A stretch of 64,000 bases of DNA from CAVVEQ01 sp963747315 (GTDB lineage Bacteria > Chloroflexota > Anaerolineae > Anaerolineales > Anaerolineaceae): contig CAVVEQ010000013.1 of assembly GCA_963747315.1 (NCBI GenBank), positions 930,001-994,000 on the forward strand. The letters are read 5' to 3'. Below the pieces are notes generated by a model, which was given only the letters and a program-made list of their open reading frames with translations, was not told the DNA's origin and made no database searches. Every line of letters begins with the position of its first letter. Within the stretch, counting starts at the first letter, position 1. Of the stretch, positions 1 to 8,043 are shown piece by piece. The position numbers were made by a program, and so were the translations under genes.

Positions 1-1
1 G

Positions 2-2110
2 GATGCCGCGGTGGCATTTAAACGTGTGGATTTAAACACAGGGGATACCCGCTATATCTATCACGGCAACGATGGCACCTCAATGCCCTGGAACGATACC
101 GCCCAATTGGATTACATGAATCCGGTCGTCCGCGAAGAAGTGATTCAGACGATTCTCGCTGTTGCCCGCAGGTTCCCAATCATCCGTTTCGACGCCGCCA
201 TGACCCTGGCGAAGAAGCATATTCAACGTCTTTGGTTCCCTGAACCGGGCACAGGAGGAGCTATTCCTTCGCGGTCAGATTTTGGGATGACCCGGGAGCA
301 GTTTAACGAGAAGATCCCCATGGAATTTTGGCGTGAAGTGGTGGATCGGGTTGCAGTGGAGGCACCAGATACCCTTCTGCTAGCGGAAGCGTTCTGGTTG
401 ATGGAAGGATATTTCGTTCGTACGCTGGGCATGCATCGGGTTTATAACTCCGCTTTTATGCATATGCTCCGGAATGAGGATAATGCTGGATATCGACAAT
501 TGATCAAGAATACTCTTGAATATGACCCGGAGATTCTAAAGCGCTATGTGAATTTCATGAACAACCCCGATGAGAAAACAGCGGTGGATCAATTCGGGAA
601 GGGCGACAAATACTTTGGGGTGTGCACGCTGATGGCCACGCTCCCCGGGCTGCCGATGTTTGGACATGGACAGGTGGAGGGATTTGCTGAAAAGTACGGT
701 ATGGAGTTCACCAAACCACTCTGGCAGGAATTTGAAGACGATGAATTGATCAGACGACATCAGAGGTTGATCTTCCCCCTGCTTCACCAGCGGGAGCTAT
801 TCGCCGGAGTCGAACATTTTCGTTTATTTGATCTGTTTACCTCAGATGGTCAGGTAAATGAAAACGTATTCGCTTTCAGTAATCGCCATCAGGGTAGGAG
901 TGCTCTGGTTCTATTTAACAATAAATACTCCCAGGCATCAGGCTGGATAAAAACATCCTGCGCAATAGCCACCCGCGGCCGTGGAGAAAAACGCCCGCTT
1001 TCCCGTGAAAACCTGGCGAAAAGCCTGGGGATTAATCCCAGCCCTGGTTCATACACCATTTTTCGCGACCAGGTCAGCGGAATGGAATATATCCGCCCAT
1101 CGGTTGAGCTTTATGATAACGGGCTGCCTGTTTATCTAAACGCATACGAATGCCAGGTTTTTCTCGATTTCAGGCAGGTGAGGGATGATCGTTTGAAGTC
1201 GTACTCACAACTATGCGTCACACTGGGGGGAAGAGGTGTGCCGGATATTGAACTGGCGTTGAAGGAGATGAATTTTCAACCTGTTCTCATCCCATTCCAG
1301 GAATTGGTGAATAAGCAATTCATTGAACACCTGCTTGCCAACCGGTTGACAGAAGCGGGAAGTAAAGTTCCATTTGAACTGTCGGTGGTTTACCAGAGTA
1401 AAATTTATAATCTGGTCAACGGGGCTGGCCAGATAGCGGGGATGAATAATTCAACCTCAGATTTCACTCGCATCGCCCAGAAACAACTCGATTCAATCCT
1501 TTCCCTTCAGGTGATCGAAAGCCGGTATCCCCTTCCTGCCGGAACCCGATATAAAAAACGGTTTTCCATTTTTTCCGCACCCTTTTTGAAATACGAGACA
1601 ACCTGGTTGGCACTGCTTTCCTGGTCATTCCTTTCCCCATTGGAACTCCTCGTTAATTCACCAAGCTCTTCCGAACAGGTGCTGGCCTGGATGGATGAAT
1701 GGCAACTCGCTCGCAGGCTGCAGATGGTTTTTTCGGAGATGGGATTGGATGAGTACCAAATCAACCGCAGTCTGCTTCTCACCAAGATCCTGCTCCTGCA
1801 GCAAAGTTGGTTTGAAAATGCCAAACGGTCACCGCGGGAATTAATGCTAAACTGGCTGGCTTTGCCTGAGGTCAATAAATTCCTCGGAGTTAATCGATAT
1901 CAAGATGTACTCTGGTTCAACAATGAAGCATTTGAGGAATTCCTCTGGTGGATGAACACGGTTGCACTGATAACAAAATCCAGGGAACCAACCGTTTCCA
2001 CCACTGAGGTTCTGGAATTGGTTGTGGCACTTTCAGAAATGAATTCAAAATTCAACAAGGCACTGAAGGATTCCAAATTCCAGATCTCCCGCCTTCTGGA
2101 AGCTCTCTAA
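2..2110 (+). CDS. GH13 alpha-amylase family protein (5' end outside window)
   Basis: The frame is open to the left edge of the window, so this is the C-terminal ~700 residues of a larger protein. The visible start holds three GH13 catalytic-barrel signatures: a region-II motif RFDAA with the nucleophile Asp, then LLAEAFW with the acid/base Glu about 65 residues later, then NNPDE in the place of the region-IV Asp. GH13 enzymes cleave or transfer alpha-glucosidic bonds of starch, glycogen or maltodextrins. The barrel is followed by a long (~430 residue) C-terminal part that I do not recognise; it lacks an obvious membrane segment or carbohydrate-binding repeat. The substrate and subfamily cannot be told from the fragment. 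It converges on the minus-strand peroxiredoxin gene with an 18-nt gap. Confidence 0.8.
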   Translation, partial: DAAVAFKRVDLNTGDTRYIYHGNDGTSMPWNDTAQLDYMNPVVREEVIQTILAVARRFPIIRFDAAMTLAKKHIQRLWFPEPGTGGAIPSRSDFGMTREQFNEKIPMEFWREVVDRVAVEAPDTLLLAEAFWLMEGYFVRTLGMHRVYNSAFMHMLRNEDNAGYRQLIKNTLEYDPEILKRYVNFMNNPDEKTAVDQFGKGDKYFGVCTLMATLPGLPMFGHGQVEGFAEKYGMEFTKPLWQEFEDDELIRRHQRLIFPLLHQRELFAGVEHFRLFDLFTSDGQVNENVFAFSNRHQGRSALVLFNNKYSQASGWIKTSCAIATRGRGEKRPLSRENLAKSLGINPSPGSYTIFRDQVSGMEYIRPSVELYDNGLPVYLNAYECQVFLDFRQVRDDRLKSYSQLCVTLGGRGVPDIELALKEMNFQPVLIPFQELVNKQFIEHLLANRLTEAGSKVPFELSVVYQSKIYNLVNGAGQIAGMNNSTSDFTRIAQKQLDSILSLQVIESRYPLPAGTRYKKRFSIFSAPFLKYETTWLALLSWSFLSPLELLVNSPSSSEQVLAWMDEWQLARRLQMVFSEMGLDEYQINRSLLLTKILLLQQSWFENAKRSPRELMLNWLALPEVNKFLGVNRYQDVLWFNNEAFEEFLWWMNTVALITKSREPTVSTTEVLELVVALSEMNSKFNKALKDSKFQISRLLEAL

Positions 2111-2128
2111 ACCAATAACCAGGATTAT

Positions 2129-2593
2129 CTAATATTCTTTATCGTATATGGAAAAAATCTCGGAGTTTTGAGGTATGTCCGACATGGAATCGCCATACTG
2201 CTGGAAAATGATCCTCCCCTTGAGGTCGATCAGAAATACTGCTGGCATTCGTCCAAATTTAAACCAGTTGACATCCTGCTGGTATTGAGCCGCGACCCGG
2301 GATCGGATGTCTGCGCATCCGATGAATGGTAGATCCTCACTCTCCCAGTAGCGTTTGAAAGCATTCGGACCATCCGGTCCCAGTGCGATAATCTCTATAT
2401 TCCTGCGGACGAATTCGGGGTAATCCTGGCGCAACTGCGCCAGATGTGCTTTACAGTATGGTCAGGCAAAACCGCGCATCAACACCAGCAGGACAGATTT
2501 CTTATCCAAATATTCCGCCAGGCGAATTTGCCTTCCCTGGGTATCGGTCAGGGTGAAATCGATCGCTTTGGAAATTCCTTTTTTTTCGGTCAT
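2129..2593 (-). CDS. Peroxiredoxin (AhpC/TSA) probable selenoprotein, Sec44 encoded by UGA
   Basis: Reading from ATG at 2593 gives a 154-residue thioredoxin-fold peroxiredoxin interrupted only by one in-frame TGA at 2464-2462. That codon is residue 44, exactly where the family has its first Cys: the site reads RGFA-(UGA)-PYC, with resolving-type Cys47 in place. The frame continues with well-conserved family sequence (HLAQLRQDY, EIIALGPDG, GRMPAVFLIDLKGR, GDSMSDIP) to the stop at 2129. A strong AAAGGAG ribosome site precedes the ATG and lies in the end of the upstream hydrolase gene (2-nt gap), so this is the last gene of a three-gene operon. A hairpin with GU in its loop follows the UGA. Peroxiredoxins reduce hydroperoxides; Sec for Cys is known in Prx-like bacterial selenoproteins. 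The alternative is a nonsense mutation or base-call error. A conventional caller would see only 2129-2434. Confidence 0.75.
2426..2443 (-). promoter_or_regulatory. Candidate bacterial SECIS hairpin
   Basis: In the mRNA, 18 nt after the UGA, there is a perfect self-complementary stretch: CUGGCGCA, then GU, then UGCGCCAG. Opening the innermost pair or two gives a 6-7 bp GC-rich stem with a small apical loop containing GU, about 26 nt after the UGA. That spacing and the loop GU fit bacterial SECIS elements read by SelB. Caution: the same bases encode the conserved L-A-Q-L-R-Q, whose common codons are partly palindromic, so some of the hairpin could be a by-product of coding. Confidence 0.6.
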
Positions 2594-2595
2594 GG

Positions 2596-3576
2596 TTAAT
2601 TTTTCTCCTTTGAATTAATTATGAACGGTATAACCGCGTCGAGAAAATCATTTGGACATTCCTCCTGCGGAACATGCCCGCATGCGGGAAGGATAATCAA
2701 TTCAGCTCCTGGAATTAAACTAGCCAACAGTCTGGAGTCTTCAGTGGGGATGATCCGATCATCATCACCGCTGATCACCATAACCGGCACGGTCAAATCA
2801 TTTAACCTGGATTCCAAATTGAAGGGTTCACGAGCTTTAAGGATTTCAAACAAAGCCCTGTCCCAGTTTTGTGCTTGGAGCGGTTTTTGATACCCTTCCA
2901 CAACACCCGCCGGGATCTTATCTGGATCGTGCCATGCTGTCTTGATGAGCTCTGTTCCCCATTTACGGATCGATCGCATAAATAATGGACCTAATCTAGC
3001 CGCTTGTGGGGTATCCAGAACCCACTTCTGCCAGGCTGGAAGTGCACCATGGGAGGTATCCCGCCAAGCGCTGTCCACTAGTATCAAGGCGCTCACCTTC
3101 TCAGGATCTTCCAAGGCAAACAAAGTCGCAACGGCTCCACCGGCGGAATTTCCAACAAGGACCGCCTTTTCAATCCCCATCTCATTCATGAAATCCAGAA
3201 GCAACTGTTTCTGGCCGCGAAGGCTGTAAGGATTTTCATCATTCCATTCTTCCGCCAGAGGTCGATCCGTTAATCCAAATCCAGGTCGGTCGTAGGCGTA
3301 TATCGAACCAATGGATGATAGCGGTTCCATGACTTCCCGAAAGGAAAATTCGCTCGCCCCAAATCCGTGCAGTAGAATAATCGCCGGACTCCCGGTGCCA
3401 GCCTGCTTATAATGGACATTCAAATCGTCAATCCTGATAAATTGACTATCCGGATCCGTCAGCTCTGTAAAAGGTTTGGTGTCGAGATCAGGAATTGGGA
3501 CAACCAAAGGTAGAACTATGACAAAAGCCAATAGAATTCCAAGAATAATCCCTAAAATTTTTATTAGTTTGATCAT
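2596..3576 (-). CDS. Membrane-anchored alpha/beta hydrolase
   Basis: This 326-residue protein starts at ATG 3576, which overlaps the stop of the upstream gene as ATGA; the open frame extends further upstream but that part is inside the neighbour. A single N-terminal hydrophobic segment (about residues 5-28) should anchor it. The body is a classical alpha/beta hydrolase: oxyanion strand HGFGAS, nucleophile Ser in GNSAGG (near residue 144), acid in SGDDD (near 282) and His in ACGHVPQE (near 311). The substrate is unknown; esterase or lipase-type activity is typical of the family. It sits between another hydrolase and the selenoprotein-like peroxiredoxin in one operon. Confidence 0.8.
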   Translation of the reverse strand: MIKLIKILGIILGILLAFVIVLPLVVPIPDLDTKPFTELTDPDSQFIRIDDLNVHYKQAGTGSPAIILLHGFGASEFSFREVMEPLSSIGSIYAYDRPGFGLTDRPLAEEWNDENPYSLRGQKQLLLDFMNEMGIEKAVLVGNSAGGAVATLFALEDPEKVSALILVDSAWRDTSHGALPAWQKWVLDTPQAARLGPLFMRSIRKWGTELIKTAWHDPDKIPAGVVEGYQKPLQAQNWDRALFEILKAREPFNLESRLNDLTVPVMVISGDDDRIIPTEDSRLLASLIPGAELIILPACGHVPQEECPNDFLDAVIPFIINSKEKN

Positions 3577-4313
3577 TGCCGTAACGATTCGATAAACAAC
3601 AACAGCTGATCCAAAACTAGTAATTGTTGGTCTTCCCGCGTGATCTCCGCTGGGAAATCTCCGGATTGCGGACCGTACCATCCAAATTGAGCGTGGTTCC
3701 CACCTTGGATCGGGTAAAAGATCGTATCTTGTGGCAGAAGGGGGATGCTCGCAGCGATCTTTTCCTGGTTCGCCAAACCGTCCTTCGTCCCTGAGATGGA
3801 GAGGACATTCACGGCTGAATCCGCCAGACTTTGACTGCCAGCTGGATAGGCAGCGAGAAAGAATAATCCATCCACTACCCCTGGATTGTTATATACAAAA
3901 GAAGCGGCCATCGCTCCTCCCAGGGAGTGTCCCCCGATGACCCAGTTCTCGATCTCAGGATGAGCTGCGATCACCTCGCTGGCGCTCTCACTCCCAAATA
4001 CAGCAAGGTTGAATGGCATCGGCACCAGGGCAACCAGATATCCATTATCAGCAAGTTCACTCATTAATGGGGCATATGCCCTGTGATCCACTCTTCCGCC
4101 CGGGTAGAAGATCACCCCCGTATCAGGCTCTCCATTCGCCGGTGTAAATGTGATCCAACCATCCCTCGTTACCTCCACGGAGGAATTACTCTCCATCGCG
4201 GCGAGCGCTTCCTGCATAGGCGCAGCAGGTGTGTATGCCCAAAGAGAAAAACCTGCGATTGCCAGAAGGATTAATGCCGCAATTCCTATCAATATTTTCC
4301 AAATCAGCTTCAT
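3573..4313 (-). CDS. Membrane-anchored alpha/beta hydrolase, first gene of the peroxiredoxin operon
   Basis: The 246-residue protein has an N-terminal membrane segment (residues 5-27), then a compact dienelactone-hydrolase-like alpha/beta hydrolase. The triad is visible: Ser130 in GGHSLGG, Asp178 in SGTKDG and His207 in GGNHAQFG. It shows little similarity to the hydrolase encoded next to it, with which it is translationally coupled (ATGA overlap). A GAGG ribosome site lies about 10 nt before the ATG. Substrate not predictable from sequence. The promoter lies in the 45-nt gap shared with the divergent methyltransferase gene. Confidence 0.75.
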   Translation of the reverse strand: MKLIWKILIGIAALILLAIAGFSLWAYTPAAPMQEALAAMESNSSVEVTRDGWITFTPANGEPDTGVIFYPGGRVDHRAYAPLMSELADNGYLVALVPMPFNLAVFGSESASEVIAAHPEIENWVIGGHSLGGAMAASFVYNNPGVVDGLFFLAAYPAGSQSLADSAVNVLSISGTKDGLANQEKIAASIPLLPQDTIFYPIQGGNHAQFGWYGPQSGDFPAEITREDQQLLVLDQLLLFIESLRQ

Positions 4314-4334
4314 GGTTTAAACCTCAACGATATA

Positions 4335-4349
4335 ATAGAATGATTCTAA
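4335..4349. promoter_or_regulatory. PerR/Fur-like 7-1-7 inverted repeat over divergent -10 elements
   Basis: The sequence ATAGAATGATTCTAA contains the perfect repeat TAGAAT-G-ATTCTA and agrees with the Fur/PerR heptamer box (TTATAATNATTATAA) at 11 of 14 fixed positions. It lies in the only promoter region for the hydrolase-hydrolase-peroxiredoxin operon and overlaps the candidate -10 of the methyltransferase gene (TATAAT, 4331-4336) and of the operon (TATTAT, read on the minus strand). Regulation by peroxide or metal is an inference from this position and from the peroxiredoxin. Confidence 0.4.
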
Positions 4350-4358
4350 CGAAATGAG

Positions 4359-5186
4359 ATGGACTGCGCAAGCATAACGTTTTACATCCTGGCAGAACGG
4401 AAAGGTAATAACTTGTCACTTTATCAAAAGTTTGCTCAAATTTATGCAAAGGGACAGTACCCGGATTTTTCGCTCCACTTCAGCGGTCTGCTCCCAGAGT
4501 TGTGCAAGAGATATGGTATCCCATCTACTGGAAAGCTGCTAGATGTCGCCTGCGGGGAGGGCACTTTCGCCATCCAGGCTGCGAAGCAAGGTTGGGTCGT
4601 CACCGGCATCGACCAATCTGAGGAGATGTTGAGTTTGGCCATGAAGCAATCCACCCAGGCAGGTGTGAATGCCAGATTTGAAAAAATCGACATGCGGGAG
4701 CTGAATTTCTGTAATGAGTACGATCTTTCCACATGTCTTTTTGATGCCGTTAATTACATGCTGGAAGAAATCGATCTCAAACTTACGTTTTCTGGTGTCA
4801 ATCGGGCATTGGGTCCATCCGGCTGGTTCTTCTTCGATATGAACACAATTTACGGACTTTCCACCCGCTGGAATGCCCAGAGCTACAGCGTGCCAATCGA
4901 TACGGATGATTTCATCGCCATCCACCGCCCGGTTTTCGATTATGAAAAACTTCTTGCCACGATGCATATCACCGGGTTTATCCGCCAGAACAAGTTCTGG
5001 GAAAGAATCGACGAGATCCATCAGGAAAAAGGATATCCTATCGAAACGATCTCGCATTTACTAGAAGAGACTGGTTTCGAAGTTGTGGACACTCTGGGAA
5101 ATATTGAGCAAGGCACAGCACCAAAAGTGGATTCGGGCAGGGTCTGGTTTATTGCCCGTAAATCCCATCCATCCGATTGCCATTAA
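4359..5186 (+). CDS. Class I SAM-dependent methyltransferase
   Basis: The protein (275 residues from ATG 4359) has the Rossmann-fold SAM site LLDVACGEGTF near residue 60, followed by the acidic second-strand motif GIDQSEEML, as in UbiE/type-11 methyltransferases. No accessory domain indicates the substrate. The start is uncertain: ATG 4359 has a poor ribosome site, while in-frame TTG 4413 has AAAGG at a good distance and would remove 18 residues that do not belong to the fold. The 3' end overlaps the convergent udgB gene by 38 nt. Confidence 0.8.
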   Translation: MDCASITFYILAERKGNNLSLYQKFAQIYAKGQYPDFSLHFSGLLPELCKRYGIPSTGKLLDVACGEGTFAIQAAKQGWVVTGIDQSEEMLSLAMKQSTQAGVNARFEKIDMRELNFCNEYDLSTCLFDAVNYMLEEIDLKLTFSGVNRALGPSGWFFFDMNTIYGLSTRWNAQSYSVPIDTDDFIAIHRPVFDYEKLLATMHITGFIRQNKFWERIDEIHQEKGYPIETISHLLEETGFEVVDTLGNIEQGTAPKVDSGRVWFIARKSHPSDCH

Positions 5187-5865
5187 GTAGTCCTCGGGCG
5201 GTTTTCCAAATTCTATCGAACATTTCCGGGGACAACCGGCCGGTCTGGGTATTTTGACGGCTGGGATGGTATGACGCCAACAACCAGGGGTGACCCTTCC
5301 CGAAATCGAAAAATGCTCCATGCCCAAATTTCATATCTGATATTTCCAGACCGCTTTTTTTGAACCTCACCAGTATTTCATGAAAGGCGATCTGACCCAG
5401 CGCGACGATCCCTTCGAGGCTCGGCAGCAACACCAGTTCCCGCCCAAGGTACCTGCTGCAATTCGCAATTTCATCCGGTTCGGGTTTGTTTCCCGGTGGA
5501 GCGCATCGGCAAACCGCCGTGATAAAAAGATCGGTGAGCTTCAAATCATCTTCCCGATTAATTGAATACTCCCTGTCGGAAAATCCAGCTCGGTATAAGG
5601 CTGGGAAGAGAAAATTCCCCGAGGAATCTCCGGTGAACATTCTGCCGGTACGGTTGGAACCGTGTGCACCGGGAGCAAGCCCGAGAACCAGTACCCGGGC
5701 GTTGCGGTCGCCAAAACCCGGAACACCCTTTCCCCAATATTCACAATCGCGGAAAGCGCGTCTCTTTTCCCTTGCCACCGCTTCACGCCAGGTTACCAGG
5801 CGCAGGCATTTCCGGCAGTCGCCGATCTCATTTTCAAGTGATTGCCAATCTTCTTTTATCTTCAT
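5149..5865 (-). CDS. udgB: Family 5 uracil-DNA glycosylase (UdgB type)
   Basis: The 238-residue protein carries the family-5 UDG signatures: motif 1 GLAPGAHGSNRTGR followed by MFTGD, and the C-terminal motif SYHPSRQNTQTGRL with its His. Cysteines at the N-terminus (CRKC) and in the region VCRCAPP fit the [4Fe-4S] cluster of families 4 and 5. These enzymes remove uracil and some other deaminated bases from DNA, starting base excision repair; the family lacks the polar catalytic residue of classical UDG. It follows queA by 2 nt and runs with ruvB-queA as a minus-strand operon. Its end overlaps the convergent methyltransferase gene. Confidence 0.88.
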   Translation of the reverse strand: MKIKEDWQSLENEIGDCRKCLRLVTWREAVAREKRRAFRDCEYWGKGVPGFGDRNARVLVLGLAPGAHGSNRTGRMFTGDSSGNFLFPALYRAGFSDREYSINREDDLKLTDLFITAVCRCAPPGNKPEPDEIANCSRYLGRELVLLPSLEGIVALGQIAFHEILVRFKKSGLEISDMKFGHGAFFDFGKGHPWLLASYHPSRQNTQTGRLSPEMFDRIWKTARGLLNGNRMDGIYGQ

Positions 5866-5867
5866 AG

Positions 5868-6890
5868 TTACAGGAGCAGCATTGCATCGCCGAAGGAATA
5901 GAACCGGTAACGCTCCTGGACGGCTTCCTGGTAAACCCGCAGGATTTCTTCCCTGCCCGTGAATGCGCTCACCAGCATAAGCAATGTGGATTTTGGGAGG
6001 TGAAAATTGGTGATCATCGCGTCCACGGCTTTAAATTCAAATCCGGGAAGGATAAAAAGATCCGTCGGACCGGAGAACTCACCCACCAGGTCACCTTCAC
6101 ATGCAACCCTGGCTGCGCTTTCCAAGGTTCGTACTGTGGTGGTTCCCACAGCGATGATTCTTCCCCCGCTTTTTTTTGCTGTGTTGATCTTACCTGCCGC
6201 CTTGCGGTTTACCTCGCACCATTCCGTGTGAATGACGTGGGTTCGCGGATCTACTTCGCAAACCGGAGCGAAGGTATCCAGTCCAACATGCAAGGTGACT
6301 TCGGCAAATTCGAAACCCTTCATAAGTAAGGCTGCCATCAACTCAGCTGTAAAGTGCAGTCCCGCGGTCGGTGCTGCCGCAGACCCGTTCACCCTGGCAT
6401 ATACTGTCTGGTAGCGATCCGGATCCTGTAAATGGGTGTGGATATACGGGGGCAGTGGCATTTCGCCCTTGGTTTCCAGGTAGGGTTCAACCGGTTCTTC
6501 AAAACGAACGAGTCGGCGTGATCCTTCCAAGTTTTCCATGATCACAACTTGCGGGCCAACCCCTTCCAAAGTAAGTATCATCCCCGGATTAACCCGTTTT
6601 CCCCCCACCAGGGTTTCCCAATTCAGTTCGTCAAGTTTTTTAAGGAGAAGGATCTCGACTCTTCCGCCTGTTGGTTTAATTGCATGGATGCGCGCTGGAA
6701 TGACACGGGTCTGATTCACCACCAGCAAATCTCCTGGTCTAAGGTAGCGCTCAAGGTGCCAAAAAACTGAGTGCTCTACAGATTTCGTCTGTCGTGAATA
6801 AACCAGCAGGCGCGAGCTGTGGCGCGGTTCCACCGGCACCTGGGCGATCCTATCGCCAGGGAGGTGATAATCAAAATCGGAGGTTCGCAT
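5868..6890 (-). CDS. queA: S-adenosylmethionine:tRNA ribosyltransferase-isomerase
   Basis: The 340-residue protein is full length for QueA: N-terminal DFDYHLPGDRIAQ, then RHSSRLLV, PTAGLHFT, the HVGLDTFAPV strand, VGTTTVRTLESAA, and C-terminal TNFHLPKSTLLMLV. QueA transfers the ribose of SAM to preQ1 at tRNA position 34, making epoxyqueuosine. The gene begins 12 nt after ruvB ends and is followed at once by udgB, so co-transcription with ruvB is likely; ruvB-queA adjacency is common in bacteria. Confidence 0.97.
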   Translation of the reverse strand: MRTSDFDYHLPGDRIAQVPVEPRHSSRLLVYSRQTKSVEHSVFWHLERYLRPGDLLVVNQTRVIPARIHAIKPTGGRVEILLLKKLDELNWETLVGGKRVNPGMILTLEGVGPQVVIMENLEGSRRLVRFEEPVEPYLETKGEMPLPPYIHTHLQDPDRYQTVYARVNGSAAAPTAGLHFTAELMAALLMKGFEFAEVTLHVGLDTFAPVCEVDPRTHVIHTEWCEVNRKAAGKINTAKKSGGRIIAVGTTTVRTLESAARVACEGDLVGEFSGPTDLFILPGFEFKAVDAMITNFHLPKSTLLMLVSAFTGREEILRVYQEAVQERYRFYSFGDAMLLL

Positions 6891-6902
6891 CGAGGGGTAG
6901 CT

Positions 6903-7949
6903 CTAACTTCCGGTATCCGCCTTGAATAATGGCATTTGGCTGGAATCTCCCTGCCAGGGATATCCAAGATGATCATAAGCAAGGCGGGTGGCAATCCTCC
7001 CCTGGGGTGTGCGGCCGAGAAAACCGAGTTGCAGCAGGTAAGGTTCCACAACGTCCATGATCGTATCCGGTTCTTCACTAACCGAAGCGGCAATGGTGGA
7101 TAGTCCCACCGGTCCACCAGCGTATTTGGTGATGATCGTATCCAGTACCCGTCTGTCCACATCATCAAGCCCGAGGTTATCGATCACCAGTAATTTCAAT
7201 GCCTCTTCGGCCGTTTCACGGGTGAGCTTGCCGCTGCTTCGTACCTGGGCGTAATCTCTCACCCGCCTCAGCAGCCGTAACGCCACGCGGGGCGTACCCC
7301 TAGCGCGCAAAGCTACCTCATGGATCCCCCTATCATCGGCTTCGAAAGAAAGCAGCTCAGCCCCACGGCGGACGATCTTTTCCAGAGCTTGCTGGTCATA
7401 ATAATCCAGCCGGTAAACCGCTCCGAACCTCGCCCGCAGGGGTGAACTGATCAGAGCCAATCGGGTGGTCGCTCCAATCACGGTGAACCTCGGAAGCTTG
7501 AGCCGGACGGAGCGGGCACTGGGTCCTTTTCCAATAATAATATCCAGCGAGTAATCCTCCATCGCCGGATACAATACCTCTTCCACGATCTTCCCCAGGC
7601 GGTGTATCTCATCGATAAAAAGGATATCTCCCTTGCGGAGATTGGTTAAAATGGCCGCCAGGTCTCCTGCCCGCTCGATTGCCGGTCCCGCTGTGATTTT
7701 GATGCTCACCCCCATTTCGTGAGCGAGGACGTGTGCGAGCGTTGTCTTGCCAAGTCCGGGAGGCCCGTAGAAAAGCACGTGGTCCAGTGGGTCATTTCGC
7801 TGCCGCGCGGCAGCGATGAGGATCGCAAGGTTTTCCTTGATCTGATCCTGCCCGATCACTTCAGTCAAACTGGCGGGACGCAAAGCCTGATCCAGCCGGT
7901 CATCCTGCCTGGGTGTCGGATCGATCACGCGCTCGTCCTTTTCAACCAT
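6903..7949 (-). CDS. ruvB: Holliday junction branch migration helicase RuvB
   Basis: The 348-residue AAA+ protein has the full RuvB order: N-terminal LRPASLTEVIGQDQIKENL, Walker A GPPGLGKTT (near residue 65), Walker B LFIDEIHRL, sensor region GATTRLALISSPLRARFG with the arginine finger, and a C-terminal winged helix ending near LGFLGRTPQGRIAT. RuvB is the motor that drives branch migration on RuvA-bound Holliday junctions. ruvA and ruvC are not in the window. A perfect TATAAT ends only 7 nt before the ATG, so the mRNA is probably leaderless. Confidence 0.97.
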   Translation of the reverse strand: MVEKDERVIDPTPRQDDRLDQALRPASLTEVIGQDQIKENLAILIAAARQRNDPLDHVLFYGPPGLGKTTLAHVLAHEMGVSIKITAGPAIERAGDLAAILTNLRKGDILFIDEIHRLGKIVEEVLYPAMEDYSLDIIIGKGPSARSVRLKLPRFTVIGATTRLALISSPLRARFGAVYRLDYYDQQALEKIVRRGAELLSFEADDRGIHEVALRARGTPRVALRLLRRVRDYAQVRSSGKLTRETAEEALKLLVIDNLGLDDVDRRVLDTIITKYAGGPVGLSTIAASVSEEPDTIMDVVEPYLLQLGFLGRTPQGRIATRLAYDHLGYPWQGDSSQMPLFKADTGS

Positions 7950-7956
7950 TCCGAGT

Positions 7957-7962
7957 ATTATA
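7957..7962 (-). promoter_or_regulatory. -10 element of ruvB, leaderless arrangement
   Basis: TATAAT on the minus strand, separated by 7 nt from the ruvB ATG at 7949. Transcription would normally begin at or next to the start codon, and no ribosome-binding sequence lies between. Confidence 0.6.
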
Positions 7963-8010
7963 CCCCAGTGGATTTTTCGGGGTTTTCGCGCAAAGCCCTT
8001 CGGGTAGCAA

Positions 8011-8019
8011 TGCTATAAT
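8011..8019 (+). promoter_or_regulatory. Extended -10 promoter of upp
   Basis: TGCTATAAT is a consensus extended -10 (TGnTATAAT), 24 nt before the upp ATG at 8044. No good -35 hexamer is visible, as usual for extended -10 promoters. Confidence 0.6.
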
Positions 8020-8043
8020 TCTTTTAATCCCAAGGTGAAACAA

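Noticed and set aside
2129..2434. Short peroxiredoxin fragment starting at TTG 2434
   Set aside because: That TTG is an internal Leu codon of the conserved HLAQLRQ segment with no ribosome site. The strong ribosome site and ATG at 2593 show the true start.
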